Shown piece by piece: positions 8,293-16,700 of a stretch of DNA of 34,972 nt; position 1 is the first letter of the stretch; each line of letters begins with the position of its first letter. Location of the stretch: NCBI GenBank assembly GCA_947626395.1, contig CANQRU010000037.1:1-34972 (forward strand), given 5' to 3'. The stretch comes from an uncultured Lachnospiraceae bacterium (GTDB lineage Bacteria > Bacillota > Clostridia > Lachnospirales > Lachnospiraceae). The position numbers were made by a program, and so were the translations under genes. Under the pieces are notes generated by a model. It was given only the letters and a program-made list of their open reading frames with translations. It had not been told where the DNA came from and searched no databases.

Positions 8293-8562
8293 CGCAATTC
8301 TGGCATGATAACCCGACTTGAAGATGCAAACGACGGTATTATGAGCGCTGGAGATAAAGTGTATTTTTATATTGTATCGTGGGGAAAGAACACCCCCAAT
8401 CCCAGTCATACTTATTTTATTATCCATGCGGTTGCCGCTGTTAACAATGATGCGGTTCAATTGGCTATAGGATATAAAGGCACTGGCGGTGAAGAATCAG
8501 CGGGAAAAATATTTACACGATATTGTTTCCAAAAAACGTGGAGTGAATGGATTCAGCAATAA
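8293..8562 (+). CDS. Silent alternative fibre tip 3 (no own start)
   Basis: Continuing in the site frame, the cassette reads SLNSS-RNSGMITRLEDANDG... and ends ...FQKTWSEWIQQ at a stop in 8560-8562, 89 residues after the core. An internal ATG at 8305 makes it look like a small gene, but no ribosome site precedes it and the open frame runs through from the recombination core. The layout (YIVSWGKN, then AVNNDAVQLAIGY, then W-S-E-W at the end) is that of pyocin-knob-like C-terminal domains of phage fibres. To be expressed, segment C must first be inverted and then the whole island. Confidence 0.85.
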   Translation, partial: RNSGMITRLEDANDGIMSAGDKVYFYIVSWGKNTPNPSHTYFIIHAVAAVNNDAVQLAIGYKGTGGEESAGKIFTRYCFQKTWSEWIQQ

Positions 8563-8602
8563 AGAATAGCGCTTCTTCCAAATGGCAACATCGATTTGAA
8601 TT

Positions 8603-8878
8603 TTAAATCGCAGTAACATTTATTTTTACCCAAGGTTTCATCTTCCACTCCGTTTTATTCGAAGCTTTGTAAAAAATATATTCAACATTTATCTGGTACG
8701 GACAAATAAACACCGATGCCGTGTCCATGCCGGCGGCACGGAACCACAAAACATTTGAATGCGCGCATATGCTGTTGTCCGGAGCGCCCGTAAATGGACC
8801 TTCTCCAACTCGATAGATTCCTGATTCATGATAAAAATCGTCAAAATCAAAAGCCTCAAAAAAATATGACTTTAATGT
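8603..8878 (-). CDS. Silent alternative fibre tip 4 (no own start)
   Basis: Read on the minus strand from site 4, the frame continues SLNSS-TLKSYFFEAFDFDDF..., passes GIYRVGEGPFTGAPD and ends ...EWKMKPWVKINVTAI at a TAA (8603-8605), 91 residues after the core. It has no usable start of its own, so gene finders would miss it. The IYRVGEG opening and W-K-M-K-P-W ending again look like a knob-type fibre tip. It lies tail to tail with tip 3, with 40 bases between the stop codons. One inversion between sites 1 and 4 would fuse it to the stem. Confidence 0.85.
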   Translation of the reverse strand, partial: TLKSYFFEAFDFDDFYHESGIYRVGEGPFTGAPDNSICAHSNVLWFRAAGMDTASVFICPYQINVEYIFYKASNKTEWKMKPWVKINVTAI

Positions 8879-8911
8879 CGAGGAGTTTAGCGACGTAATC
8901 TCACTATATTA
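8879..8911 (-). repeat. Recombination site 4 (right edge of island, inverted)
   Basis: Identical over 33 bases to site 2 (7058-7090), including the outer ATATTA end. It is the rightmost copy, and the DNA beyond it (8912-8998) leads to the next tail gene without further copies. Confidence 0.88.
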
Positions 8912-8958
8912 CTTAGTAACCCTCATTTCATCCGCATTCGTGGGGTGGGGGAATTCTG

Positions 8959-8983
8959 CTGTAGGACATCGTAAAATCTACAG
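8959..8983 (+). other. Small hairpin before the coiled-coil tail gene
   Basis: CTGTAG at 8959-8964 and CTACAG at 8978-8983 are perfect 6-bp inverted arms just upstream of the AGGAGG ribosome site of the next gene. It may shape the start of translation or an mRNA end. No T run follows, so it is not a typical terminator. Confidence 0.3.
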
Positions 8984-8998
8984 TAGGAGGTGGTGGGT

Positions 8999-10225
8999 GT
9001 GTCGGTTTTCAATATGCAGGAGTATTCGGGATCTGAGGATATAAAAAAGGTCAAGAATTATCTGTATATGCTGAATGAGCAGTTAAGGTATATGTTCGCG
9101 AATATGTCGCCGGAGGAGAATTTCTGTCCGACTGCGCTGGAGCAATATAAAGAGAATGAGCGGCAGATTAAGGATAATTTGGGCATGATCAAGGACGCGC
9201 AGGGGAACATCTCTATCCTGGAGCGGACAGCGTCTTCACTGACATCGCAGATCCAGGATGCCCAGGGGAATATTTCGACACTGCAGCAGACGGCGACAAC
9301 TCTTACGTTGCAGATCCAGAATGCCCAGGGAGATATCTCGACGCTGCAGCAGACGGCGACATCGCTGACATCGCAGATCCAGAATGCTCAGGGGGATATT
9401 TCAACGCTGCAGCAGACGGCGACATCGCTGACATCGCAGATCCAGAATGCTCAGGGAGATATTTCAACGCTGCAGCAGACGGCGACATCCCTTACGTCGC
9501 AGATCCAGGATGCCCAAGGGAACATCTCGACACTGCAGCAGACCGCGACATCGCTGACGTCGAAGATTCAGAATGCACAGGGGGATATTTCCAAGGTACA
9601 GCAGAAAGCGGATCGGATCGACTGGGTCGTGGACAGCAGGTCCGGATCGTCCGGATCATTCACGCTAACCAGCCGGATGGCGTCTCTGGTGGCAGACAAT
9701 ATTGACCTGACAGGGTATGTGACGTTTAACAGCCTGAAGGATTCAGGAAAAACAACGATAAATGGGGACAATATTACGACGGGAACGATCGATGCAAAGC
9801 TGCTGGAGATCGGCGGGAAAAAGGTATTTGCTTCAAAAAACGGACGATTTTATGTGTACGAGGATTTCATGAATTATGATGTGTCGAGTTTTAAGGCAAC
9901 GAACCTTACTGCAGGTACATTAACGGTCAGTACGATTCAGAGTTCAGGAAGCAGCGTTTCGGTGGGAGATGATATGGAGATCAACGGGCGGCTGACCGTA
10001 TCAAATATTACCCTGAGGAGCGGAGGATCCATATCCGGATTTAAGGTGAGTCCAAGTTTTTCAGGGAGTACGCTTTCATCCTATTCATCCATAACCATGA
10101 GCGGAGGAAGCACGACGAATCTCACAAATACTCTGAGTTCTGTAGTGGGGTGGATGAATAATAACATACCTAAGATCATCACAGCAGTGAACGGACTCAT
10201 TGAATGGGCCGGAAAAATATCCTGA
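8999..10225 (+). CDS. Phage tail/fibre structural protein with 21-residue coiled-coil repeats
   Basis: A protein of about 408 residues starting MSVFNMQEYSGSEDIKKVKNYL. GTG 8999 was chosen because AGGAGG at 8985-8990 lies 8 bases upstream; the GTGs at 8990 and 8993 overlap that site. The opening NYLYMLNEQLRYMF is common in Firmicute phage tail proteins. Seven 21-residue repeats follow (three heptads each, QIQNAQGDIS type), forming a long helical rod. After that comes a beta-rich region rich in Ser, Thr and Gly (TINGDNITTGTIDAKLLEI, LTAGTLTVSTIQSSG), like collar and tip segments of fibres and tailspikes. It lies directly after the invertible island and may be a partner or adaptor of the switching fibre. 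Confidence 0.75.
   Translation: MSVFNMQEYSGSEDIKKVKNYLYMLNEQLRYMFANMSPEENFCPTALEQYKENERQIKDNLGMIKDAQGNISILERTASSLTSQIQDAQGNISTLQQTATTLTLQIQNAQGDISTLQQTATSLTSQIQNAQGDISTLQQTATSLTSQIQNAQGDISTLQQTATSLTSQIQDAQGNISTLQQTATSLTSKIQNAQGDISKVQQKADRIDWVVDSRSGSSGSFTLTSRMASLVADNIDLTGYVTFNSLKDSGKTTINGDNITTGTIDAKLLEIGGKKVFASKNGRFYVYEDFMNYDVSSFKATNLTAGTLTVSTIQSSGSSVSVGDDMEINGRLTVSNITLRSGGSISGFKVSPSFSGSTLSSYSSITMSGGSTTNLTNTLSSVVGWMNNNIPKIITAVNGLIEWAGKIS
9185..9625 (+). repeat. Seven tandem 63-bp repeats in the tail gene
   Basis: Seven in-frame copies of a 63-bp unit encode 21-residue helical repeats. Units 3 to 5 encode identical peptides but differ at silent positions, so they are maintained at protein level rather than freshly duplicated. 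The first and last copies are the most diverged. Because the unit is three heptads, gain or loss of copies would lengthen or shorten the rod without breaking frame or register. Confidence 0.9.
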
Positions 10226-10249
10226 TAAAAAGAATGGAGGAAATGAAAA

Positions 10250-10480
10250 ATGAAGTCGATCACTTATACGTATGACCAGTTTGTGCAGATCGTGACACAG
10301 CTGAACAGGATCCAGGTTACAGGTCTGGATCAGGCCAGGACCCTCACTATGGTGGGGATGCTGCTGGATGAGGGTGTACAGTCAGAGATCCCGGATGAGA
10401 ATGCGGATAGCAGGAATGGGGATGACGGGCAGGATGAAGGGAAAGGAGATACCGGGGATGACACTGAGGGACATTGTTGA
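10250..10480 (+). CDS. Small hypothetical phage protein
   Basis: 76 residues: a helical first half (SITYTYDQFVQIVTQLNRIQVTGLDQARTL) and a very acidic, Gly/Asp-rich second half that is probably disordered. GGAGG precedes the ATG. Its 3' end overlaps the next gene by 23 bases, so the two are translationally linked. I do not recognise the family. The position suggests a virion or assembly protein. Confidence 0.6.
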   Translation: MKSITYTYDQFVQIVTQLNRIQVTGLDQARTLTMVGMLLDEGVQSEIPDENADSRNGDDGQDEGKGDTGDDTEGHC

Positions 10481-10829
10481 GATGGTGACGGATTCCGGAA
10501 ACGGTCAGTATGACGCGGATCAGATCACGGCCTGGATCAGTGAGATCGAAGGACAGGCCGTCGACGAGGTCATAAACCATGCGGAAGGGGATGAAGTGGA
10601 GTTTAGGGATCTGGATTATGGACTTGATCCGGACAGGGAGCTGCTGATTCCTGACCGGTTCCGTGATGTGTACTTATATTATGCGCGGGCGAAGGTGGAC
10701 TTCCTGAATCAGGAAACGGAACGGTATAACAATGACGTGGCCATGTTCGACGCCGCGTATACAGGATATGCGGCATGGTTCAGGAGGACGCACCGGCAGA
10801 AGTGCCAGGTGAGTTTCAGCCGGATGTAG
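10458..10829 (+). CDS. Putative head-tail connector / adaptor protein
   Basis: 123 residues starting MTLRDIVEMVTD at ATG 10458, which has AAGGAG at 10443-10448. Upstream in-frame starts lie in the preceding gene and lack such a site. The protein is mostly helical and acidic (AWISEIEGQAVDEVINH, LIPDRFRDVYLYYARAKVDFLNQE). This size, helical make-up and position just before a gp10-like hub protein fit a P22 gp4-type or similar adaptor that extends the portal. The family link is inference from context. Confidence 0.55.
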   Translation: MTLRDIVEMVTDSGNGQYDADQITAWISEIEGQAVDEVINHAEGDEVEFRDLDYGLDPDRELLIPDRFRDVYLYYARAKVDFLNQETERYNNDVAMFDAAYTGYAAWFRRTHRQKCQVSFSRM

Positions 10830-10840
10830 GAGGTGAAGGG

Positions 10841-12409
10841 ATGGGAAGGCTTCCGTATGTTGCATCCGCTCCAAGGGAAGGGACACTGAGGGCAATGGAG
10901 TTCCTGGGACTGAACCTTGGGACGGTGATCACGGACAATGAATTTGCGGACATGTGGAACATGTCAACAGAGAAATACCCGGCAGTATCCGCCCGCCAGC
11001 GGCGCGGAAAAGTGCAGAAGAGCCTTGCAAAACCGAATGGGATCTTTTATAAGGATGGTCTGGTGTACGCCGACGGAACGCAGCTCTTCTATAAGGACAG
11101 GAAGATCGCGGATGTGGCGGATTCGAAGAAGACATTTGTGGGGATGGGGGCTTATCTGCTGATCTGGCCGGATAAACTTATCTATAATACATCCACGGGC
11201 GTCATGGAGCATATGGAAGCTTCCTGGAGCCAGACGGCGCAGGCAACCTTTGAGCCTCTGCAGGAAGGCTCTACGCTGATCCGGGTATCCTGCACGGGGA
11301 TCGGGAAGGATTTTCGGCAGTATGACGGTGTTACGATGGCCGGATGCAGCAGGGAGCCGTTTAATAAGACGTTCGTGATCCAGGAGATCGGGGATGACTA
11401 TATCGTGATGACCGGGGACCTGACGGAGCGTTTTACGCAGCCATCGGGGCTGACGCTGAAGCGTACTGTACCGGACATGGACTTTGTGTGTGAGAATGAA
11501 AACCGGGTATGGGGATGTTCCAGCAGGAACCACGAGATCTATGCAAGCAAATTGGGGGATCCCAGCAACTGGAATGTTTTTGAAGGGATCAGCACGGATT
11601 CGTATGCGGCGACCATCGGGTCTGACGGCGCCTTCACCGGGTGTGTATCATACCTGGGGTATGTAATGTTTTTCAAAGAGGATGCAGTGCATAAGGTCTA
11701 TGGCAGTAAGCCTTCAAACTACCAGGTGATGACGTCGGGGATCAATGGCGTCGCGGCAGGCTGCGAAGGAACAGTGGCAGTGGTGAATGAAACACTGTAC
11801 TATGTGGCCCGGAACGGAGTATATGCGTTTAATGGGGCGCAGCCGGAGATAATTTCACAGAAACTGGAAGGCCTGTCGTTCACGGCCGGCGCGGCCGGGG
11901 TGTACCGGAACCGGTATTATGCTTCCCTGAAGGATCCGACCGGTGCATGGCGTGTCTATGTATATGACGCCTTGCGTGGGCTGTGGTCGAAGGAAGATGA
12001 TCTGCATTTGTACGGATGTGCATGTGGGGCAGGGGAACTGTACTGCATCGATGCGGACGGGAATCTGTTTACAATAGCTGGTGACAGGGACGAGACGATC
12101 GACTGGATGCTGGAGACAGGGGATCTGCTGGAGAATGCGCTGGAGTTCAAGCATATACGGAGAATACTATTGTATTTCCGGATCGAAGCCGGTGCGGAGC
12201 TGAATGTGAGCGTCATGTATGACAATGACGGCGTATGGAATCCGGAAGGGACATACAGGTCGGGACATTACCGGACGCGGACAGTAAATCTGGTGCCGAG
12301 GCGGTGCGTGCATTACCGGATCCGGCTGCACGGTACCGGAGATGTGACGCTGCTGGGCATGGACCGGAAAGTGGGCTATGGAACGGAGATACGGGGAAGT
12401 TACCGATGA
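10841..12409 (+). CDS. P22 gp10-like tail hub / DNA stabilization protein
   Basis: 522 residues, beta-rich. ATG 10841 follows AGGAGGTGAAGG directly, while more upstream starts fall in the preceding gene. It contains repeated short strand motifs suggesting a beta-propeller or barrel: GIFYKDGLVYADGTQLFYKD near 65-85, VWGCSSRNHEIYASKLGDPSNWN around 225-247, then YYVARNGVYAFNG and WRVYVYDALRGLWSKEDDLHLYG. The GCSSRNHEIYAS...NW pattern is typical of gp10-like or related hub proteins of short-tailed phages, which close the portal channel after packaging. The exact family is not certain. Confidence 0.65.
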   Translation: MGRLPYVASAPREGTLRAMEFLGLNLGTVITDNEFADMWNMSTEKYPAVSARQRRGKVQKSLAKPNGIFYKDGLVYADGTQLFYKDRKIADVADSKKTFVGMGAYLLIWPDKLIYNTSTGVMEHMEASWSQTAQATFEPLQEGSTLIRVSCTGIGKDFRQYDGVTMAGCSREPFNKTFVIQEIGDDYIVMTGDLTERFTQPSGLTLKRTVPDMDFVCENENRVWGCSSRNHEIYASKLGDPSNWNVFEGISTDSYAATIGSDGAFTGCVSYLGYVMFFKEDAVHKVYGSKPSNYQVMTSGINGVAAGCEGTVAVVNETLYYVARNGVYAFNGAQPEIISQKLEGLSFTAGAAGVYRNRYYASLKDPTGAWRVYVYDALRGLWSKEDDLHLYGCACGAGELYCIDADGNLFTIAGDRDETIDWMLETGDLLENALEFKHIRRILLYFRIEAGAELNVSVMYDNDGVWNPEGTYRSGHYRTRTVNLVPRRCVHYRIRLHGTGDVTLLGMDRKVGYGTEIRGSYR

Positions 12410-12430
12410 GGGGAAAGGAGTCACGGAAAA

Positions 12431-13711
12431 ATGGCAAATGTAATGAATGTGAGAGATGGCGGAGGGAAAAAGAAGACGACGGGTCTGAGTGATGAGATAA
12501 AGCGGTCAGCGTCCCTTGCGGCACAGTCGCAGAGCAGTACGATGAGGAACGCGCAGGCGAGGCAGACCCAGGAGGGCGCGGCGCCGGCGTCAAGGCCTGC
12601 AGGATCCGGGACGCCGGCGGCTTCCGGAAGTGTACAGGGGGTGCAGCCGACCGCCCAGCAGGTGAAGACAACGGCCCCGGATACTTCCGGATACCTGACG
12701 GGGTACAACCCGCAGCCGTTTACGATGTCCGATTACGCCAAAGGGTACAGGGACAGGCTGTCCGCACTGGAAGCAGATAAACCGGGACCGTTTGAGAGCA
12801 GGTACCAGCCGGATATTGACAACATCCTGGATACGATCCTGGGGCGCGAGAATTTTGATCCGGACAGCGTATATCAGAGCGATATGTGGAAGAATTACCG
12901 GGATCAGTATATGCAGCAGGGAAACAGGGCCATGAGGGATGCCCAGGGAGCGGCTGCGGGACTGACCGGAGGGTATGGATCGACATACGCGCTGTCGGCC
13001 GGGCAGCAGGCGTATGATAATTACCTGTCCCAGCTGAATGACAGGACACTGGACATCCATGACCGACTGTATCAGCAGTACCTGGATGAGGGGCAGGAAC
13101 TGTACGACCGCCTGGGGGCGCTGAACAATCAGGACGCAATTGACTATGGCAGATACAGGGATGATATCTCGGACTATCAGTGGAACCTGGGGTATCTGGG
13201 AGACCGGTATGAACAGGCCAGGGGTGACGACTACCAGCAGTATCAAGATGACATTGCGCGGCAGCAGTGGGCGGAGCAGTATGCGTACCAGAGGGCGCAG
13301 GATGCGCTGGCGCAGCAGAACTGGCAGGCGGAATTTGATTATCAGAAGCAGCAGGACGCGCTGGCAGCGGCGCAGAGGGCGGCCGCTTCCTCAGGTGGAA
13401 GCTCCGGTGGGAGTTCCAGCGGAAACGCAGGGAAAAAGAGTTCCAGCACGGCTTCTGTCGGGTATCCATACAGTAACGAATATTATGGAACCCTGCAGAA
13501 GACGGTGCAGGCGCTGCCGACCAACGCTTCGAGGTTCAGCTACCTTTATGACATTGCATCCACGGACGATGAACTGGAGTATCTGATGAACCGATTCGGT
13601 GTGACGCCTGAGGAAGAGCCGGAAGAGGATGAGAAAACGGCATCTAAGGAACCGGAGCAGAGGAAACAGAATCTGCTTGATGCGCTGAGAGGAAATATTT
13701 TTGCGAGATAG
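12431..13711 (+). CDS. Gln/Tyr-rich virion protein, possibly internal or ejected
   Basis: A 426-residue protein of unknown family. Residues 1-90 are low in complexity (Ser, Gln, Ala, Thr). A region around 95-215 has DYAKGYRDRLSAL and a GLTGGYGSTYALSAGQQAYDN stretch. About 215-315 is a long amphipathic helix very rich in Gln, Tyr, Asp and Trp (QQWAEQYAYQRAQDALAQQN). A Gly/Ser linker then leads to a C-terminal helical domain (SRFSYLYDIASTDDELEYLMNRFGV) and an acidic end. Proteins like this often precede giant polyvalent proteins in Firmicute phages and may be an internal virion or DNA-ejection protein. AAAGGAG precedes the start. Confidence 0.6.
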   Translation: MANVMNVRDGGGKKKTTGLSDEIKRSASLAAQSQSSTMRNAQARQTQEGAAPASRPAGSGTPAASGSVQGVQPTAQQVKTTAPDTSGYLTGYNPQPFTMSDYAKGYRDRLSALEADKPGPFESRYQPDIDNILDTILGRENFDPDSVYQSDMWKNYRDQYMQQGNRAMRDAQGAAAGLTGGYGSTYALSAGQQAYDNYLSQLNDRTLDIHDRLYQQYLDEGQELYDRLGALNNQDAIDYGRYRDDISDYQWNLGYLGDRYEQARGDDYQQYQDDIARQQWAEQYAYQRAQDALAQQNWQAEFDYQKQQDALAAAQRAAASSGGSSGGSSSGNAGKKSSSTASVGYPYSNEYYGTLQKTVQALPTNASRFSYLYDIASTDDELEYLMNRFGVTPEEEPEEDEKTASKEPEQRKQNLLDALRGNIFAR

Positions 13712-13725
13712 ACGGGAGGATTAAT

Positions 13726-16700
13726 ATGGCAGGGACGAAAAAAACGGCAAAGGACACACTTATCAGGAACCAGCAGAAGAAGAGGAAGGAAGAATATGAG
13801 AAAAGCGGTACCGTATCGCGGCAGTCAGACATCGCCGGGTATTCGGCGCAGACGCTGGAACGGTACGGGATAGACAGCGGGAAGGTTCTTGGAAATAGAT
13901 CAAATGCGGGATCCGCCGCTGCGGGCAGCGGGTCGGGAAGGGTGAAATCCTCGAAAGGGGATTTCATTTCTGCATACAGGGACAGGACTGCTGGCGGGAC
14001 AGTGACAGGAACAGCCGGAGGTACGAATTACAATAACTGGAAGAGGGGGATCCTTACCCAAGAGCAGGCGGCACAGAGAGAAACAGCAGCGACGCCTGAG
14101 AAAACGGATCTTGAGTTTGGCAAGAGCAGCAAGCGGGATATCGTAGCAGATGCGAGGAAGCGCGGGCTGGCCAAAGCTGAAGCTATGGCGCAGGAAAAAG
14201 AAGAGAGGAAAAAAGGGACGACGACATCTGACGGTTACCTGGAATATGCTTCGGTTCCGGGACTGGCTGATTATCTTACCCGCGCGGAGGCAGGTAAGGC
14301 GACGGCGGACCGGGAACAACGGGGCCTTGGTACTGCGATGGATCTCCTGGGGCTTTCGCTTGCCGGACCGGTCGGTCTGGCTGCAAGCCGGCGGCTGAGG
14401 AAGAGCGAGGAGCGCACGGCCGGCCAGATGGATGAAACCGAGGAGGGGATCTATGCATACCTGTATGACCGGTATGGTATGGCAGCGGCGGAACAGTACA
14501 AGGATACGCTCCGGGGTGATTTGAACAGGAAGTACATGGAGCAGCTGGAGGGCAGGGAAAAGGAGAACGCGGCGCGGAATCCGCTCCTGTCGGTCGTGAA
14601 GGACGTCTATATGGCGGTGCAGCAGCCGGTGGAATACATAGATTCATTGGGGCTGGGAATTGCGGACAGACTGACCGGCCGCGACATGCTCGATCCCAAT
14701 TCGCCGATGTTCACGGCGACAGCCACGACGGGCGCAATCCGTGAGGGGATCAATGAGAATGAAAGTTTAAAGCGGATGGTTCCGAATGAAACGGTAAGGG
14801 GGCTCCTGACTGGTACGGGCCTTTCCATGGCGGAGACGCTTGCCAGGCTGCCGATGGGGAATGCGGGACTTGCCTTTGCTGCAGGAGGGGCGGCATCGTC
14901 TGCGGAGCGGGATGCGCTTCAGGCCGGGGCCGGGGACGGCCAGGCAATCCTGCGCGGTGCAGCGCAGGGGGCGGCGGAAGCGTTATTTGAAAAAGTTTCG
15001 CTGGAAGGCCTTGAGAGGTTCAAACCAGGGGCGGTGACTGGTGTAAGAAGTTTCCTGAAGAATATGGGGAAGCAGGCATTCACGGAAGGATCGGAAGAAT
15101 TCTTCACTGAAATCGCGAACACGGCGAGCGATGCGGCGATCATGGGGGAACTGTCTGATTACAATCAGAATATCCGTAACTACCGTCAGGAATACATGGA
15201 TCAGGGAATGAGCGAAGAGGAAGCCGATAAAGAGGCCAAGTGGTCGGCTTTCCGGGATTTTCTGGGAGGCCTTGGGCTTGCCGCTGCCGGCGGCGCGCTT
15301 TCCGGCGGACTCATGGGCGCCGGGGCGCAGGGCTTATCGCTGGCGTCGGAGTATGCCCAAGGAAGACCTTATAACCCGGATTTCAGGGACTATGCGCAGG
15401 GGATCGATACGGATGCTGGAAATTTCACGAATGCAAAGGATTACTGGCAGGCAAGGCAGCTGCAGAGAACCGCGGAGGAGTATGCGGCCCGGCAGGGGAA
15501 CGGGGAAACGGTGAACCCGATCCTGCGAAGCCGGTTTAAGAATGACCTGGAGGGATATATTGCGAATGTGGCGGAGAGTCAGACTCGGCAGCAGGAGCGG
15601 CAGACACAGGCGCGCTCTGATGCGGAGGAGCTGCTGCGGCGGTACCGGGAAAGGCAGATGGAGAACCGGGGCGCTGAGACGGCCGCAGGGGCGGATTCTG
15701 CCTTTTATGAGGGAAATACCGCAGCAACTACGGAAAACGGCACAGCGGCGGCGCCTGCCGGTCAGAGTGCGGTCCAGGCGGTTCAGGATGCGGTTGTGAA
15801 CGGACGGGACGCGTCTGCGGAGATGAGCCGGCAGGCAGCGGAGCAGATGGCACGGCAGGCAGTACAGAGCAGCCTTCAGGATGAGGCGGAAGCATATGCG
15901 CGGGAGACCGCTGCCGCCGGGCAGCAGATGGAGACAGTTGAACCGGGGCAACTTGAGGAAACGCCTGTGAGAGCCGCAGAGCCGTTTATGGACAGTTATG
16001 AGGGAAATACCGGTGTAAGTGAGGAAAGCGGCACAGCGGCGGCAGCAGACGGCCAGACAGGGATGCAGGGGGCGGCGGAGCAGTATGCGCGGGAGACCGC
16101 TGCGAATAGGCAGCGGGGGACGTCTCGTGTCAGCAACGAGCAGCTGGACCTGTACGGGGAGGACTACGGTGCGGAGGGCAGGAAGGCATTCAGGGATGCC
16201 TACCGGATGAACGAGGGGACGGACATGGAATCCTATTACCGCGCTTTTGCGCGGCAGTACAATGTGGGCCGCTACAATATGACACTTTCCGCAGGGAACC
16301 AGGCGGCGGTAGCGGCCGTACTGACGCCGGAGCAGATGGAAGCGGCTTACCGGGCGGGAGCCAGGGACCGGAATGCGGAGATCGGATATGATCCGGAGAC
16401 CTATGAGATGCGCGGGATGCGGCAGGGGACTGCCAGGACAGGCGGGCTTGCGGAAGCATCTCCGCTTGCTTCGGATGCGCAGAAGCGTGTGGCGGACGCG
16501 GTCGGGAAGCGGACCGGATTAAAATTCGTATTGACGGATGATGGGGAGGCTTCCGGATCCTATCGGAAGGGGGAAGTCCGTATTTCTGTGAATGCAAGGA
16601 ATTTCCTGGGGACCACGTCCCACGAATTGACCCATTTCATCAAGGAATATTCTCCGGATATGTACCAGATATTTGAAGACAGGACGCTTGGGTACCTGTC

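Larger units (their letters stand above)
6491..8911. mobile_element. Invertible island (shufflon) switching the fibre C terminus
   Basis: Four related sites lie at 6491-6519 (+), 7058-7086 (-), 8264-8292 (+) and 8879-8907 (-). They share the 17-bp core CGTCGCTAAACTCCTCG plus ATAGTGA or ATAGTGAG at the outer side. They divide the island into segment A (tips 1 and 2, tail to tail), segment B (recombinase gene) and segment C (tips 3 and 4, tail to tail). Inversion between sites 1 and 2 brings in tip 2. Inversion between 1 and 4 brings in tip 4. Flipping C and then the whole island brings in tip 3. Every tip is in the same frame relative to the core, so each inversion gives a full-length fusion. 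This is read directly from the sequence; the switching itself is inferred. Confidence 0.9.

Noticed and set aside
8305-8562. Independent small gene starting at the ATG 8305
   Set aside because: No ribosome site, and the open frame extends back through the recombination core in the fibre frame, so it is a tip cassette.
5062-8911. Diversity-generating retroelement acting on the fibre tip
   Set aside because: No reverse transcriptase gene or template/variable repeat pair is visible; the four tips are unrelated cassettes next to recombination sites.
9185-9625. CRISPR array
   Set aside because: The 63-bp repeats are contiguous, without spacers, and stay in frame within a protein-coding gene.
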